Below, one piece after another: positions 1 to 8,192 of a DNA stretch of 60,704 nucleotides. The number at the start of each line of letters is the position of its first letter. The first letter of the stretch is position 1. The notes under the pieces were generated by a model, which had not been told where the DNA came from, searched no databases, and saw only the letters and a list, made by a program, of their open reading frames with translations. The position numbers and the translations under genes were made by a program. The stretch is from Clostridium sp. UBA699 (lineage in GTDB: Bacteria; Bacillota; Clostridia; Clostridiales; Clostridiaceae), in contig DBML01000030.1 in NCBI GenBank assembly GCA_002298915.1, positions 1-60,704 of the forward strand, written 5' to 3'.

Positions 1-28
1 TGTTTAATTTTCAAAGACCATTTTGTTT
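1..28 (-). promoter_or_regulatory. Possible rRNA-operon leader motif at window edge
   Basis: Read on the minus strand, the edge carries GGTCTTTGAAAATTAAACA. This closely resembles the conserved element found just before 16S or 23S rRNA in clostridial rrn operons. No tRNA or 16S 3' end lies upstream of it, so if it is genuine a 16S gene should begin just outside the window. This rests on recalled motif similarity only. Bases 29-182 hold no convincing gene. Confidence 0.35.
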
Positions 29-182
29 AACCTCATCTCTGAGGGACAAGTGTTATTCTATCACAAATTGAATGCCGCGCTTTTACCGAATTCTCGTTCA
101 GGCAAAGCCACGGCATTAATCCTTCAATTTTCTCCATATTCTTCTGTATATCTCTTATTGACACACCAGGATAAGTTTGCAG

Positions 183-725
183 CTATAATTCGAACCTCTT
201 ATAGGTGTTGCCCTCGAAATCCTTCCAAAGGAACAAGCTGCCGTTTATGAGCATGTAACCCCGCTCGCTGTTTTCCTTCGGCAGAGATACCGATCCCGGA
301 TTCATGTAAAGAAAGTTTTCATGCTCCTCCAGCTTCGGGACATGAGTATGCCCGTTAAGGAGTATGTCTCCCTTCTTGAGCTTAGGCGGCATGTCCGCTC
401 CGAACCTGTGGCCGTGCGTAGCGAAGACCATTCGGCTGTCCAGATAAAGTATGCAGTACTCAGCCATTATTGGGAAATCGAGCAGCAGCTGGTCGACTTC
501 GGCGTCGCAGTTCCCCCTAACGCAGAGAATCTCGCCGCTTATCCCGTTGAGCATCTCAGCCACCTTTTGGGGGTTGTAATCCTCAGGAAGAGGGTTCCTC
601 GGCCCGTGATAAAGTATATCTCCGAGCAGCAGGAGCCTGTCAGCATTCTCCTCCTTGTAAGCTCTAATCAGTTTTTCACAGTAGCAGGCCGAACCGTGGA
701 TGTCGGAAGCAACCATAATTTTCAA
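183..725 (-). CDS. yfcE: YfcE-type metallophosphodiesterase
   Basis: This is a cytosolic calcineurin-like phosphoesterase of the YfcE/MJ0936 family, which hydrolyses phosphodiesters with two bound metal ions. The metal-ligand motifs appear in order: SDIHG near the N-terminus, LGDILYHG, GNCD, THGHR and NGHTH. Its length of about 180 residues is normal for the family. I prefer a TTG start at 725, which has AGAGG eight bases upstream; an in-frame GTG at 734 abuts that same site and leaves no spacing. It lies 33 bp downstream of the CPBP protease gene and is probably cotranscribed with it. The natural substrate is unknown. Confidence 0.85.
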   Translation of the reverse strand: MKIMVASDIHGSACYCEKLIRAYKEENADRLLLLGDILYHGPRNPLPEDYNPQKVAEMLNGISGEILCVRGNCDAEVDQLLLDFPIMAEYCILYLDSRMVFATHGHRFGADMPPKLKKGDILLNGHTHVPKLEEHENFLYMNPGSVSLPKENSERGYMLINGSLFLWKDFEGNTYKRFEL

Positions 726-758
726 ATTGACCACCTCTTCATAATTATTGTATTAACA

Positions 759-1424
759 TCAGATCAGGTTGAACATGTTCATCCCGATAAGTACTATTGC
801 TGAATCGGCAAGGATGTGAACTATCCATGAGCCAGCAATGTTCCCCCTTCTCGAATCGAGCCAGCAGAAAACTAAGCCTCCCAGGAAAAGCCCAGCCATG
901 GCCAGCGCGAGAAGCTCGAAGCTTATCCATGTGCCGATTATCGCTAGGTGGTAAACTCCGAACAGGGCTGAAGAGTAAATGTATGCCGTCTTTCTGAACC
1001 CCTGCCTGTAAAGCCCCAGGAACACGAAGCCCCTGAAGAAGAGCTCCTCAAGAAATGAATTGCCGAACACTATGTATCCGCCGACGAAGGGATAATTCGA
1101 TGCATTTACCTGCGCCCTGGCGCTAAGGTCAATGGCTATCGCGCCGAAATCGACGCATCCGCCCAGCAGAAAATAAACAAGAAAAATCACTGCGAAGGAT
1201 GCAGCGCCCAGCAGCAGCTCCGGCACATAGAGCGGCTCCGACAGCTTGATGCCGTCCATGAAACCTCGCTTTCCGCCCAGCCTCCAATATATGAACGCCG
1301 CCGCTGTAAAAAGGAGCACCTTTGCGGCGGTCTTTGTCGCGTAATCTGCAGCAAGAATCTGCTCCAGCACGTAAAGCGTAATGCATGCAGCAATGGATAC
1401 TGATATGATATGCCAGCTTTTCAT
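759..1424 (-). CDS. CPBP family intramembrane glutamic endopeptidase
   Basis: This 221-residue polytopic membrane protein belongs to the CPBP (Abi/CAAX protease and bacteriocin-processing) family. The EELFFRGFVF segment supplies the paired glutamates and arginine of motif 1. A later AVYHL-type histidine segment and a C-terminal NxxGSWIVHILADS segment supply the remaining catalytic positions. Several hydrophobic helices cover most of the chain. GGGGTGATTCC precedes the ATG. It is followed closely by the phosphodiesterase gene. Family members process bacteriocin leaders or act in immunity, but nothing nearby shows a substrate, so the target is unknown. Confidence 0.85.
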   Translation of the reverse strand: MKSWHIISVSIAACITLYVLEQILAADYATKTAAKVLLFTAAAFIYWRLGGKRGFMDGIKLSEPLYVPELLLGAASFAVIFLVYFLLGGCVDFGAIAIDLSARAQVNASNYPFVGGYIVFGNSFLEELFFRGFVFLGLYRQGFRKTAYIYSSALFGVYHLAIIGTWISFELLALAMAGLFLGGLVFCWLDSRRGNIAGSWIVHILADSAIVLIGMNMFNLI

Positions 1425-1471
1425 GGAATCACCCCGATACCTGAATTATAGCAGATTTCCGCGAATATTGC

Positions 1472-1511
1472 TAAAAAAGAGCCCGCTCCGAATTTGCATC
1501 GGAACGGACCC
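1472..1511 (-). terminator. Intrinsic terminator after uppP
   Basis: A GC-rich stem (GGTCCGTTCCGA paired with TCGGAGCGGGCTC) is followed on the minus strand by a run of six T. It ends the uppP transcript and separates it from the CPBP protease gene. Confidence 0.8.
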
Positions 1512-1517
1512 AGATAA

Positions 1518-2351
1518 CTAGACTGTTACAATTTTCATCAACGCGAGAACAAGTATGATCACGCCTACCAGTATCCTGTAGATCGCGAACACCCTCAGAG
1601 GCTTCCTCTGCAGGAAGCTGATGAACTTGTCAACGACAAGCAGGGCTACAAGGAATGATACGACAAAACCCACAGCCAGCGCGAGTATCTGCATGAAATC
1701 CATGGATACGCTTGTCTTAACGAGAGATAGCCCCGATGCTGCAACCATGGTAGGAATAGCAAGGAAGAATGAGAACTCAGCGGCAGCTGCAGTATTGAGC
1801 CCGCTGATCCATGCTCCCATTATGGTCGATGCCGATCGCGACATGCCGGGCCAAAGAGCCAGGCACTGGAAGCAGCCTATCTTGAAGGACTGCATCAGCG
1901 TCATATCGTCGACGTTCCTGGTCTTGTTGCCCCTCCTGTACTTGTTCTCGAAGAATATCATAAGGAATCCTCCCACGACAAGGGCAAGCGCAACCGTCAC
2001 AGGATTGAACAGCTTTTCCTGTATTGCCGAGTGCAGCGCAAGGCCGATAACGGCTGACGGCAGGAAGGCAACAAAGACGTTAAGCCAGAGCTTGAAACCC
2101 CATTTTCCCGGCGCCAGGTTCCTGAGAGAATTGAGTATCCTGTCCCAGTAAAGGACAACGATTGCCAGTATGGCTCCAAGCTGTATGACGACCTCGAACA
2201 TAGATATGTACTCGGCAGGATAGGCAGGAGCCTTGAAGTTGATAAGGCTTCCGGCTATTATCATGTGTCCTGTAGATGATATCGGAAGGAACTCGGTAAT
2301 TCCCTCGACTATTCCAATTGCTATAGCCTTGATTATAATCATAAAATCCAT
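1518..2351 (-). CDS. uppP: Undecaprenyl-diphosphatase UppP (BacA)
   Basis: This integral membrane enzyme removes one phosphate from undecaprenyl pyrophosphate and so recycles the lipid carrier for peptidoglycan and other wall polymers; overexpression gives bacitracin resistance. The two signature segments are present: EGITEFLPISSTGH near residue 17 and PGMSRSAST in the middle. Its 277 residues and eight or so hydrophobic helices are standard. AAGAGGTGAACTGAAA precedes the ATG. It appears monocistronic, with its own promoter and terminator. Confidence 0.95.
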   Translation of the reverse strand: MDFMIIIKAIAIGIVEGITEFLPISSTGHMIIAGSLINFKAPAYPAEYISMFEVVIQLGAILAIVVLYWDRILNSLRNLAPGKWGFKLWLNVFVAFLPSAVIGLALHSAIQEKLFNPVTVALALVVGGFLMIFFENKYRRGNKTRNVDDMTLMQSFKIGCFQCLALWPGMSRSASTIMGAWISGLNTAAAAEFSFFLAIPTMVAASGLSLVKTSVSMDFMQILALAVGFVVSFLVALLVVDKFISFLQRKPLRVFAIYRILVGVIILVLALMKIVTV

Positions 2352-2397
2352 TTTCAGTTCACCTCTTAAATTTAAGTAAAAAAATCACCATTTAAAA

Positions 2398-2436
2398 TCA
2401 TACTATTTTTTACAGTACATTACAACCGTAATTTCT
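2398..2436 (-). promoter_or_regulatory. Probable sigma-A promoter of uppP
   Basis: The minus strand carries TTGTAA, a 17-base spacer and TATGAT about 50 bases upstream of the uppP start. Coordinates are approximate within a few bases. No operator-like repeat was seen. Confidence 0.6.
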
Positions 2437-2458
2437 CTCCTCCCTGACGCCTGTTCAG

Positions 2459-2494
2459 AAAAAAAGACCAGAGGCCTCTTCAGCTTATGGTCTT
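2459..2494 (-). terminator. Terminator overlapping the end of the Fic-like gene
   Basis: AAGACCA pairs with TGGTCTT around an inner AGAGG/CCTCT stem, followed by seven T on the minus strand. The 5' arm contains the last codons and stop of the Fic-like gene. Confidence 0.75.
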
Positions 2495-3181
2495 ATGTTC
2501 ATTGCTCCCTGATTTCGCAAGAGCGTCAACACCCTCAGCGTATGAGTTGAGCATAGCTTCTATAAACCGGGTTGCGCCGTCCTTGCCGCTGCAGCCCAAA
2601 GCCCTTTGAAGCTCGCTGCGGTTCTGGAACGCAAGCTGTGAAAGAGGGCAGTATCTGGCGAATTCGTAACCGTTCCTGAGAAGCAGCATGAGGGCAAGAA
2701 GCCTGCCCATCCTTCCGCTCGAATCATGGAGCGGATGCACTTTATCGAAGAAGTAGCAGATTAAGCTGGATTTGACCAGAGGGGCACACTCGTAATAATT
2801 GTAGAAATCGATGAACTCTATTACGCCGTCCACCTTGTGCAGCCCTGTAATGCTGCGGGACAGTTCGTTCCTTGATATGAGACGGTATAGCTTCAGGACA
2901 GCCTCTTCATCAAGGTCCCGCCCGCAGATATCCTCGGCAAGGCTCACGCAGCCGAGGCTGCTCCTGCACTGCCCTCCTTGGTCAAGAAGAACTGAGTACC
3001 GCGCTTCATTAAGAAGAGCCTTGTTTAACAGAGCACCCCTGTGCTTCTGCGTAGCAGCATCGAAAAGCCCCCCTCTGCTCACTCTGATTATGCGTTCGGT
3101 CAAGGCTTCTATCCTGTCTGTCGAATCATACCAAATCGTTCTTCCGTCAATGTCATGCAGCGGGATGATATGTCTTTCCAC
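2480..3181 (-). CDS. Fic/DOC family protein with degenerate Fic motif
   Basis: This 233-residue protein has the Fic fold signature in its C-terminal half, HPLHDSSGRMGRL, where the canonical form is HPF-x-[DE]-GNGRxxR. The catalytic His, the metal-binding Asp, the GR pair and the last Arg are kept. The Phe is Leu, and the Gly-Asn of the anion-hole loop are Ser-Ser. An N-terminal SVLLDQG segment could be a weak form of the autoinhibitory SxxxEG helix. Fic enzymes usually transfer AMP to a hydroxyl side chain; whether this one still does is unclear. The start is a GTG. It could be an active variant or an inactive relative. Confidence 0.7.
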   Translation of the reverse strand: MERHIIPLHDIDGRTIWYDSTDRIEALTERIIRVSRGGLFDAATQKHRGALLNKALLNEARYSVLLDQGGQCRSSLGCVSLAEDICGRDLDEEAVLKLYRLISRNELSRSITGLHKVDGVIEFIDFYNYYECAPLVKSSLICYFFDKVHPLHDSSGRMGRLLALMLLLRNGYEFARYCPLSQLAFQNRSELQRALGCSGKDGATRFIEAMLNSYAEGVDALAKSGSNEHKTIS

Positions 3182-3241
3182 CTTAATATCCCCTTTACCC
3201 AGTTTTTCCTTAACTCCATTCTACTACTGGCATTTCAGAAA

Positions 3242-4111
3242 TCAAGCCCTCTCGCTCCGCCTTATTAGAAAAACAGCGCAGACGATCAGGACCGAACCGA
3301 GAAGCTGTACTTCAGTGATCCTTTCGCTGAGGAAAAGGAAAGCCATCAGGATGGCGGTAGGTATCTCGAGGTTGCTTATAACCGACACCTTGAGTGCTCC
3401 TATGTGCTTGATGGCTGCATAGAGCAGCGTCAATGGAAGTATCTCGCAGAATATGGCCAGCAGAACTATGTACACAGCGCTGTCCGGGTTCACCCCTCCC
3501 CTGAAAACGTAGGAAGGGAACCTGATGACGCACAGGGCTGCCAATGAGAAAAGCGTTGTGTATGCGTTTATCGCCAGTGCGTCAACCTCCTCAAGCCTCT
3601 TCTCCGAGAATATGTTCATGAAGGCGTAGAAAACGGCGCTCATGAAACCGAAGGCTATGCCCTTGAAAGGGTAGGAATACTCCCCTCCCACGAGGTTCAG
3701 TGTCAGCATGCATCCGGCAAAGGCCATGGCGATCGCCGCCGTATTTTTCCAGTTCATGCTTCCCTTTTCGAAGGCGCAGGTGTAAAAGAAGACCATGACA
3801 GGGTAGGTGTAGAGAAGCATGGTGACAACCGCGACGGGGAGATACTCGAAAGCCATGTAGTAGCAAAGCGTCATGCCGGTATTGCCGATTATGCCCATGG
3901 CTGCAAGGTTGAGGAGCCCTTTCTTCCCCACCGCGAGCACCTTCCTGTTCCTGATGAAGGCATATGCGAACATAAGCGTGACAGCAAACATGTACTGCAC
4001 TGTCAGAAGGCTTACTGAATCAAGACCCGTAGCATGCGCCATCTTTACGAACAAGCCGGCTGATCCGAAGAGCACAGCTGCCATGATGGCGTAAATATAT
4101 CCTTTGTTCAT
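3242..4111 (-). CDS. EamA/DMT family transporter
   Basis: This 289-residue membrane protein has about ten hydrophobic helices arranged as two EamA repeats, typical of the drug/metabolite transporter superfamily. It starts MNKGYIYAIMAAVLFGS and ends in a basic RRSERA tail. I chose the ATG at 4111 because AAGGGGGAAAAA sits directly upstream, although the frame stays open for 22 more codons. It is divergent from the CapA-like gene. Family members export amino acids, metabolites or drugs; the substrate cannot be told from sequence. Confidence 0.85.
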   Translation of the reverse strand: MNKGYIYAIMAAVLFGSAGLFVKMAHATGLDSVSLLTVQYMFAVTLMFAYAFIRNRKVLAVGKKGLLNLAAMGIIGNTGMTLCYYMAFEYLPVAVVTMLLYTYPVMVFFYTCAFEKGSMNWKNTAAIAMAFAGCMLTLNLVGGEYSYPFKGIAFGFMSAVFYAFMNIFSEKRLEEVDALAINAYTTLFSLAALCVIRFPSYVFRGGVNPDSAVYIVLLAIFCEILPLTLLYAAIKHIGALKVSVISNLEIPTAILMAFLFLSERITEVQLLGSVLIVCAVFLIRRSERA

Positions 4112-4182
4112 TTTTTCCCCCTTAAAGCAGAAATTGATGTCTAGGCTAATTTTAGCAAACCTCAAATAATAATGCAATTTTG

Positions 4183-4211
4183 ATGACAGTTCCAGCGCAT
4201 TGCATTATAAT
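4183..4211 (+). promoter_or_regulatory. Sigma-A promoter of the CapA-like gene
   Basis: ATGACA, a spacer of exactly 17 bases and TATAAT lie 30 bases upstream of the TTG start. The same intergenic region must also serve the divergent EamA gene. Confidence 0.65.
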
Positions 4212-4241
4212 AAAAAATGTATATTGAAAGGGGGACTTGCT

Positions 4242-5393
4242 TTGAAAAAAAGGATGCACAGGCGCAACCGTAAGAAGCGCAGAAACAGGATCATTGCCGC
4301 GGCGGCGTCCGTTTTGATTGTCGCAGCAGGCGCTATCATATACAACGGCATAGCCAATGCCGTTAAGCCAACGGCCTCCGCAGCTGCAGAACAGCAGAAG
4401 CCAGCTGCCCAGGCACAGCCCGCACCCCAGGAGAAGACGCCGGTCAAGGCTGAGATAAAGATAAGCTCTGTGGGCGACTGCACAATAGGCTACGATAACG
4501 ACTTGGGATACTCCGGAAGCTTCCCATATATATTCGATAAGAACGGCAAGGATTACAGCTACTTCTTCAAAAACACGTCGGATATCTTCAGGAACGACGA
4601 CCTCACCACCGCAAACCTTGAAACGACCTTCACAGACGCTACCGTTAAGGCAGTCAAAACGTACAACTTCAAGGCCCCTGCAGACTACACCCGAATATTG
4701 ACCGAGGGCGGGATCGACACGGTAAACATCTCGAACAACCACATATACGATTACCTAGATGAGGGGTACAAGGATACGAAAACAGCCCTTTCCGATGCCG
4801 GCATAGGCTTCTTCGGAGAGGGAACCAGATACATTAAAGAGCTGAACGGCGTCAAGTTCGGCTTCCTCGGCTATACGACCTTCCAGAACAGTGAAAGATT
4901 CAGGAACAAGCTCAAGGAAGACATCGCAGCCCTTAAGGCTGAAGGCTGCATAGTCATAGTTAACTTCCACTGGGGGATCGAGAAAGACTATACTCCCAAC
5001 GACACCCAGAAGAGCGTTGCCCACTTAGCGGTAGACAGCGGAGCCGACATGGTCATAGGCCACCATCCTCATGTAGTCCAGAGCATCGAGACGTACAAGA
5101 ACAGGATAATATGCTACAGCCTAGGGAACTTCTGCTTCGGCGGCAACAAAAACCCTTCCGACAAGGACACCTGCATAGCACAGGCTGTCTTCAAAACGGA
5201 GGATTCGAAGCTGAAGTCTGTGGGCTTCAGGGTGATACCGGCAAGCATATCGAGCGTCAGCGCTTATAACGACTACTGCCCTACCCTCATGACCGGCTCA
5301 AAGAAGGACAGCTTCCTGGCAAAGCTTAACAGCCTTTCAACAGATGCCGGCTTTAAGATCTCCGACGAATTCCATTACATTGACATCAACTAA
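4242..5393 (+). CDS. CapA/PgsA-like cell-surface metallophosphatase family protein
   Basis: This 383-residue protein has a very basic N-terminus followed by one membrane helix (about residues 15-35). A Pro/Ala/Gln-rich linker then leads into a CapA domain with the expected motifs SVGDCTIG, NLETTF, NISNNHIYDY, VNFHWG, GHHPHVVQ and CYSLGNF. CapA-type proteins act in poly-gamma-glutamate capsule export, but most clostridial members stand alone with no capsule genes, as here. The start is TTG at 4242 with AAAGGGGGA six bases upstream. It is probably membrane-anchored with the domain outside the cell. murT follows after a 19-base gap. Confidence 0.85.
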   Translation: MKKRMHRRNRKKRRNRIIAAAASVLIVAAGAIIYNGIANAVKPTASAAAEQQKPAAQAQPAPQEKTPVKAEIKISSVGDCTIGYDNDLGYSGSFPYIFDKNGKDYSYFFKNTSDIFRNDDLTTANLETTFTDATVKAVKTYNFKAPADYTRILTEGGIDTVNISNNHIYDYLDEGYKDTKTALSDAGIGFFGEGTRYIKELNGVKFGFLGYTTFQNSERFRNKLKEDIAALKAEGCIVIVNFHWGIEKDYTPNDTQKSVAHLAVDSGADMVIGHHPHVVQSIETYKNRIICYSLGNFCFGGNKNPSDKDTCIAQAVFKTEDSKLKSVGFRVIPASISSVSAYNDYCPTLMTGSKKDSFLAKLNSLSTDAGFKISDEFHYIDIN

Positions 5394-5412
5394 CGCAAAG
5401 GCGGTGTGAAAA

Positions 5413-6762
5413 ATTAACATTAATACGTTTTTCAGCATAATAACTTCGAAAACAATCCTAAAGCTTTCAAAGGTACTCTTCAAGGGCGGCAGCAGCTTCC
5501 CCGGAAAGGTCGCCCTGAAGCTTGACAAGGATGTTCTGAAAACAGTCGCAGGCGGGTACAGGGTAATACTTGTGACCGGGACGAACGGCAAAACGACAAC
5601 GACCAGCATGCTTCACACCATGCTCAAGGACAGCGGCAAAAAGGTCATATCCAACGGTACCGGCGCAAACATGTACCCGGGCATAACAGCATGCTTCGTG
5701 GACAACTTCCGGTTCTCGAAATCAGGCGAGGAGAGGTACGCCGTAATTGAGGTCGACGAAGCAAACGTTAAGTTCATAACCGAGATGATAACACCTGAGA
5801 TAATAACTGTTACCAACCTCTTCAGGGACCAGCTCGACAGGTACGGTGAGGTATACACCACCCTCAAGAAGATACTGGAGGGTTTGGAGAAGGCTCCAGG
5901 CTCCAAGCTCGTCCTCAACGGCGACGAGTCTCTGCTCGGCGACCTCGGGCTTCCCAACGAGTCTGTATACTTCGGCTTCAGCACGGCAGTCGAGCAGAGC
6001 ACCAAGATAGACGTCAACGCTGACGCCAAGTTCTGCAAGAAATGTAAAAGCCCTTACAAATACTACTACCTTACCTACAACCACCTGGGCAACTTCTACT
6101 GCGATGTCTGCGGCTATGAAAGGCCCGACCTCCGGTATTCGCTCGACAAGGTTGTCGAGCTGACGCCCGACGGCTCCCTTGTGGAGATAAACGGGAACCA
6201 GTACTACATCAACATCCCCGGCACGTACAACATCTACAACGCACTCTGCGCCTTTTCAATAGCGAAGGAGCTCGGCCTTGGCAACGAAGCCATCTTCGAT
6301 TCCCTAAAAAGCCAAAAGAGCAGCTTCGGAAGGCAGGAGATCATCGACATAGACGGCAAGCTGATGAAGATAATACTTGTCAAGAATCCTGCTGGCTACG
6401 ACCAGGCTATAAGCACCGTCAGCCTCGAGAAGGAAAGGATAAACCTGGCCGCCCTTCTCAACGACAACTACGCCGACGGCAGGGACGTTTCCTGGATCTG
6501 GGACGTCAAGTTCGAGAAGCTGTCAGAGCTTGATCTCGAGAAAGTTTTCGTGTCGGGAATAAGGCTCTACGACATGGCCCTCAGGCTTAAGCTAGCCGGG
6601 CTTCCTGTGGAGAAATTCATGATAACGGAAAGCTACGAGGAGCTCCTTAACGGCATAAGGCAGACCGAAAGCGAAAAGGTATACGTGTTCGCGACCTATA
6701 CAGCCATGCTGAGCTTCAGGAAGTTCCTTCACTCAAAAGGCTATATAAAGGAGTTATGGTAA
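5413..6762 (+). CDS. murT: Lipid II isoglutaminyl synthase subunit MurT, with apparent ATT start
   Basis: MurT is the Mur-ligase-like subunit that, with GatD, amidates the D-Glu of lipid II. The ATP-binding TGTNGKTTTT motif is clear. A four-cysteine ribbon (CKKCKSP and CDVCGYE) sits mid-protein, and the C-terminal DUF1727 domain contains DVSWIWD. Conserved N-terminal sequence (INTFFSIITSKTILKLSKVL, then GGSSFPGKVALKLD) runs upstream of the first GTG at 5572. It reaches back to an ATT codon at 5413, just after an in-frame TGA and seven bases after GGCGGTG. No ATG, GTG or TTG codon exists in that stretch. I therefore call a rare AUU start, giving 449 residues; a sequencing error is the alternative. 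Confidence 0.85.
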   Translation: MNINTFFSIITSKTILKLSKVLFKGGSSFPGKVALKLDKDVLKTVAGGYRVILVTGTNGKTTTTSMLHTMLKDSGKKVISNGTGANMYPGITACFVDNFRFSKSGEERYAVIEVDEANVKFITEMITPEIITVTNLFRDQLDRYGEVYTTLKKILEGLEKAPGSKLVLNGDESLLGDLGLPNESVYFGFSTAVEQSTKIDVNADAKFCKKCKSPYKYYYLTYNHLGNFYCDVCGYERPDLRYSLDKVVELTPDGSLVEINGNQYYINIPGTYNIYNALCAFSIAKELGLGNEAIFDSLKSQKSSFGRQEIIDIDGKLMKIILVKNPAGYDQAISTVSLEKERINLAALLNDNYADGRDVSWIWDVKFEKLSELDLEKVFVSGIRLYDMALRLKLAGLPVEKFMITESYEELLNGIRQTESEKVYVFATYTAMLSFRKFLHSKGYIKELW

Positions 6763-6763
6763 T

Positions 6764-7516
6764 ATGGAAAACAACAGAATGGAGCTCAATATATGCCACC
6801 TGTACCCGGACCTCCTGAACGTATACGGAGACCTCGGAAATATCCTTGCACTGAAGTACAGGGCTGAAAAGAGGGCTATAAAAGTAAGCATCGGAAACGT
6901 GTCCATAGGCGACTCCTTCCACCCTGACGATTACGACATCGTCTTCTTCGGAGGCGGGCAGGACTACGAGCAGTCTATAGTATCAAAAGACCTCAGCGAG
7001 ACAAAGAAGTACGCCCTGGGGCAGTACGTGGAGGAAGGCAAGGTTCTGCTGGCAATCTGCGGCGGCTACCAGCTTCTTGGCAAGTACTACACAACACCTG
7101 AAGGGGAGAAGCTCCCCGGCCTCGAGATACTCGACCTGTACACCGAGAGCGGAAGCACCCGTTTCATAGGCAATACCGTCATACGAAACGAGGAGTTCGG
7201 CGAAACCTATGTGGGCTTCGAGAACCACAGCGGCAGAACCTACATAGGGAGCATGAAGCCCCTTGGAAAGGTTGTAGCAGGCTACGGCAACAACGGCGAG
7301 GACGGCTTCGAAGGCTGCATATACAAGAACACCTACTGCACCTACTTCCACGGCTCCCTCCTGCCAAAGAACCCTGAGCTTGCAGACAGGCTCATAAAGA
7401 CAGCCATGGAGAGGAAGTACGAGGAGCCGGTAGTCCTTGAGCCTCTCGATGACGAGATAGAGCACAAGGCAAAGGAGTTCATAATCCAGAGGGAATCTGG
7501 CAAGAAAAAAAGTTGA
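6764..7516 (+). CDS. gatD: Lipid II isoglutaminyl synthase glutaminase subunit GatD
   Basis: GatD supplies ammonia from glutamine to MurT for amidation of lipid II, which helps peptidoglycan cross-linking and lysozyme resistance. It is a class I glutamine amidotransferase-like (CobB/CobQ type) protein of 250 residues. The nucleophile lies in AICGGYQLLG and the histidine in TYFHGSLLPKNPELAD. The FFGGGQDYEQ loop is typical of the family. The gene begins two bases after the murT stop, so the pair is translationally linked. The terminator follows directly. Confidence 0.95.
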   Translation: MENNRMELNICHLYPDLLNVYGDLGNILALKYRAEKRAIKVSIGNVSIGDSFHPDDYDIVFFGGGQDYEQSIVSKDLSETKKYALGQYVEEGKVLLAICGGYQLLGKYYTTPEGEKLPGLEILDLYTESGSTRFIGNTVIRNEEFGETYVGFENHSGRTYIGSMKPLGKVVAGYGNNGEDGFEGCIYKNTYCTYFHGSLLPKNPELADRLIKTAMERKYEEPVVLEPLDDEIEHKAKEFIIQRESGKKKS

Positions 7517-7522
7517 ATAGAA

Positions 7523-7562
7523 CAGCAGCCAGAAGCAATACTGCCTCTGGCTGCTGTTTTTT
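7523..7562 (+). terminator. Terminator after gatD
   Basis: CAGCAGCCAG pairs with CTGGCTGCTG and is followed by TTTTTT. It ends the CapA-like/murT/gatD transcript and abuts the convergent carD gene. Confidence 0.85.
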
Positions 7563-8067
7563 AGCTTTCAAACCATTTTACTCTTTCATCGATGTAGTTC
7601 TTAACATTTTCTTTAGGAATCTTAAGCGCCTGCGCGAATTCACCGTACAGGGTATCCTCTGCCATCTTCATGTAGTTCTCATCAGTTTTGCTCAGTTTTT
7701 TCCCTTTGATTTCATTTTCGCTTTTCTTAAAATCCACAGTTTTTATTATCCTTATAAGCTGCTTGCAGTCATGCGAATTCAGTTCCGCCTTGTACTGGTC
7801 TTCCACTACCTTTGGGCTTGCACTGTACGAATTTGTCTGGATCGAAGGTATCCCGTCGATCAGCTGGTTGGCTTCATCGCAGGAAATTATCGGCCTCATG
7901 AATATTTTAGTGTCGACAGGCGCATAGATTTTCCCCTGCTTGTAAAGAGGCTTAAGCACATAGTAGAGCCTGTCCTTAGCTACACCTGAAATTTGGGGAA
8001 TGCATATTTCCTCGACCCTGCAAACACCATCTCTGCCGTAAATAATCAAATCGTTGATTTCAAACAA
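7561..8067 (-). CDS. CarD family transcriptional regulator
   Basis: This 168-residue protein has the CarD_TRCF RNA-polymerase-interaction domain at its N-terminus (MFEINDLIIYGRDGVCRVEEI, then YYVLKPLY and IYAPVDTKIFMRPI). A helical C-terminal domain rich in Lys follows. CarD/CdnL proteins bind the RNA polymerase beta subunit and stabilise open complexes, especially at rRNA promoters. The start is a TTG with GGAG about 12 bases upstream. The 3' end abuts the gatD terminator. Confidence 0.85.
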   Translation of the reverse strand: MFEINDLIIYGRDGVCRVEEICIPQISGVAKDRLYYVLKPLYKQGKIYAPVDTKIFMRPIISCDEANQLIDGIPSIQTNSYSASPKVVEDQYKAELNSHDCKQLIRIIKTVDFKKSENEIKGKKLSKTDENYMKMAEDTLYGEFAQALKIPKENVKNYIDERVKWFES

Positions 8068-8104
8068 AATTTATTTCACTCCAATCTATAAACGAAACGC
8101 GGGT

Positions 8105-8151
8105 AAAAAAATACAGCTTTGACAACCGGACTAATCCCTTGCCAAAACTGT
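8105..8151 (-). terminator. Terminator between FMN reductase and carD
   Basis: ACAGTTTTGGCAAGG pairs almost continuously with CCGGTTGTCAAAGCTGT, followed by ATTTTTTTA on the minus strand. It separates the reductase transcript from carD. No clear carD promoter was found between this point and its start. Confidence 0.7.
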
Positions 8152-8192
8152 ACGTTGTATATTTATTATATCATACTTTCCGGTAATTCACA

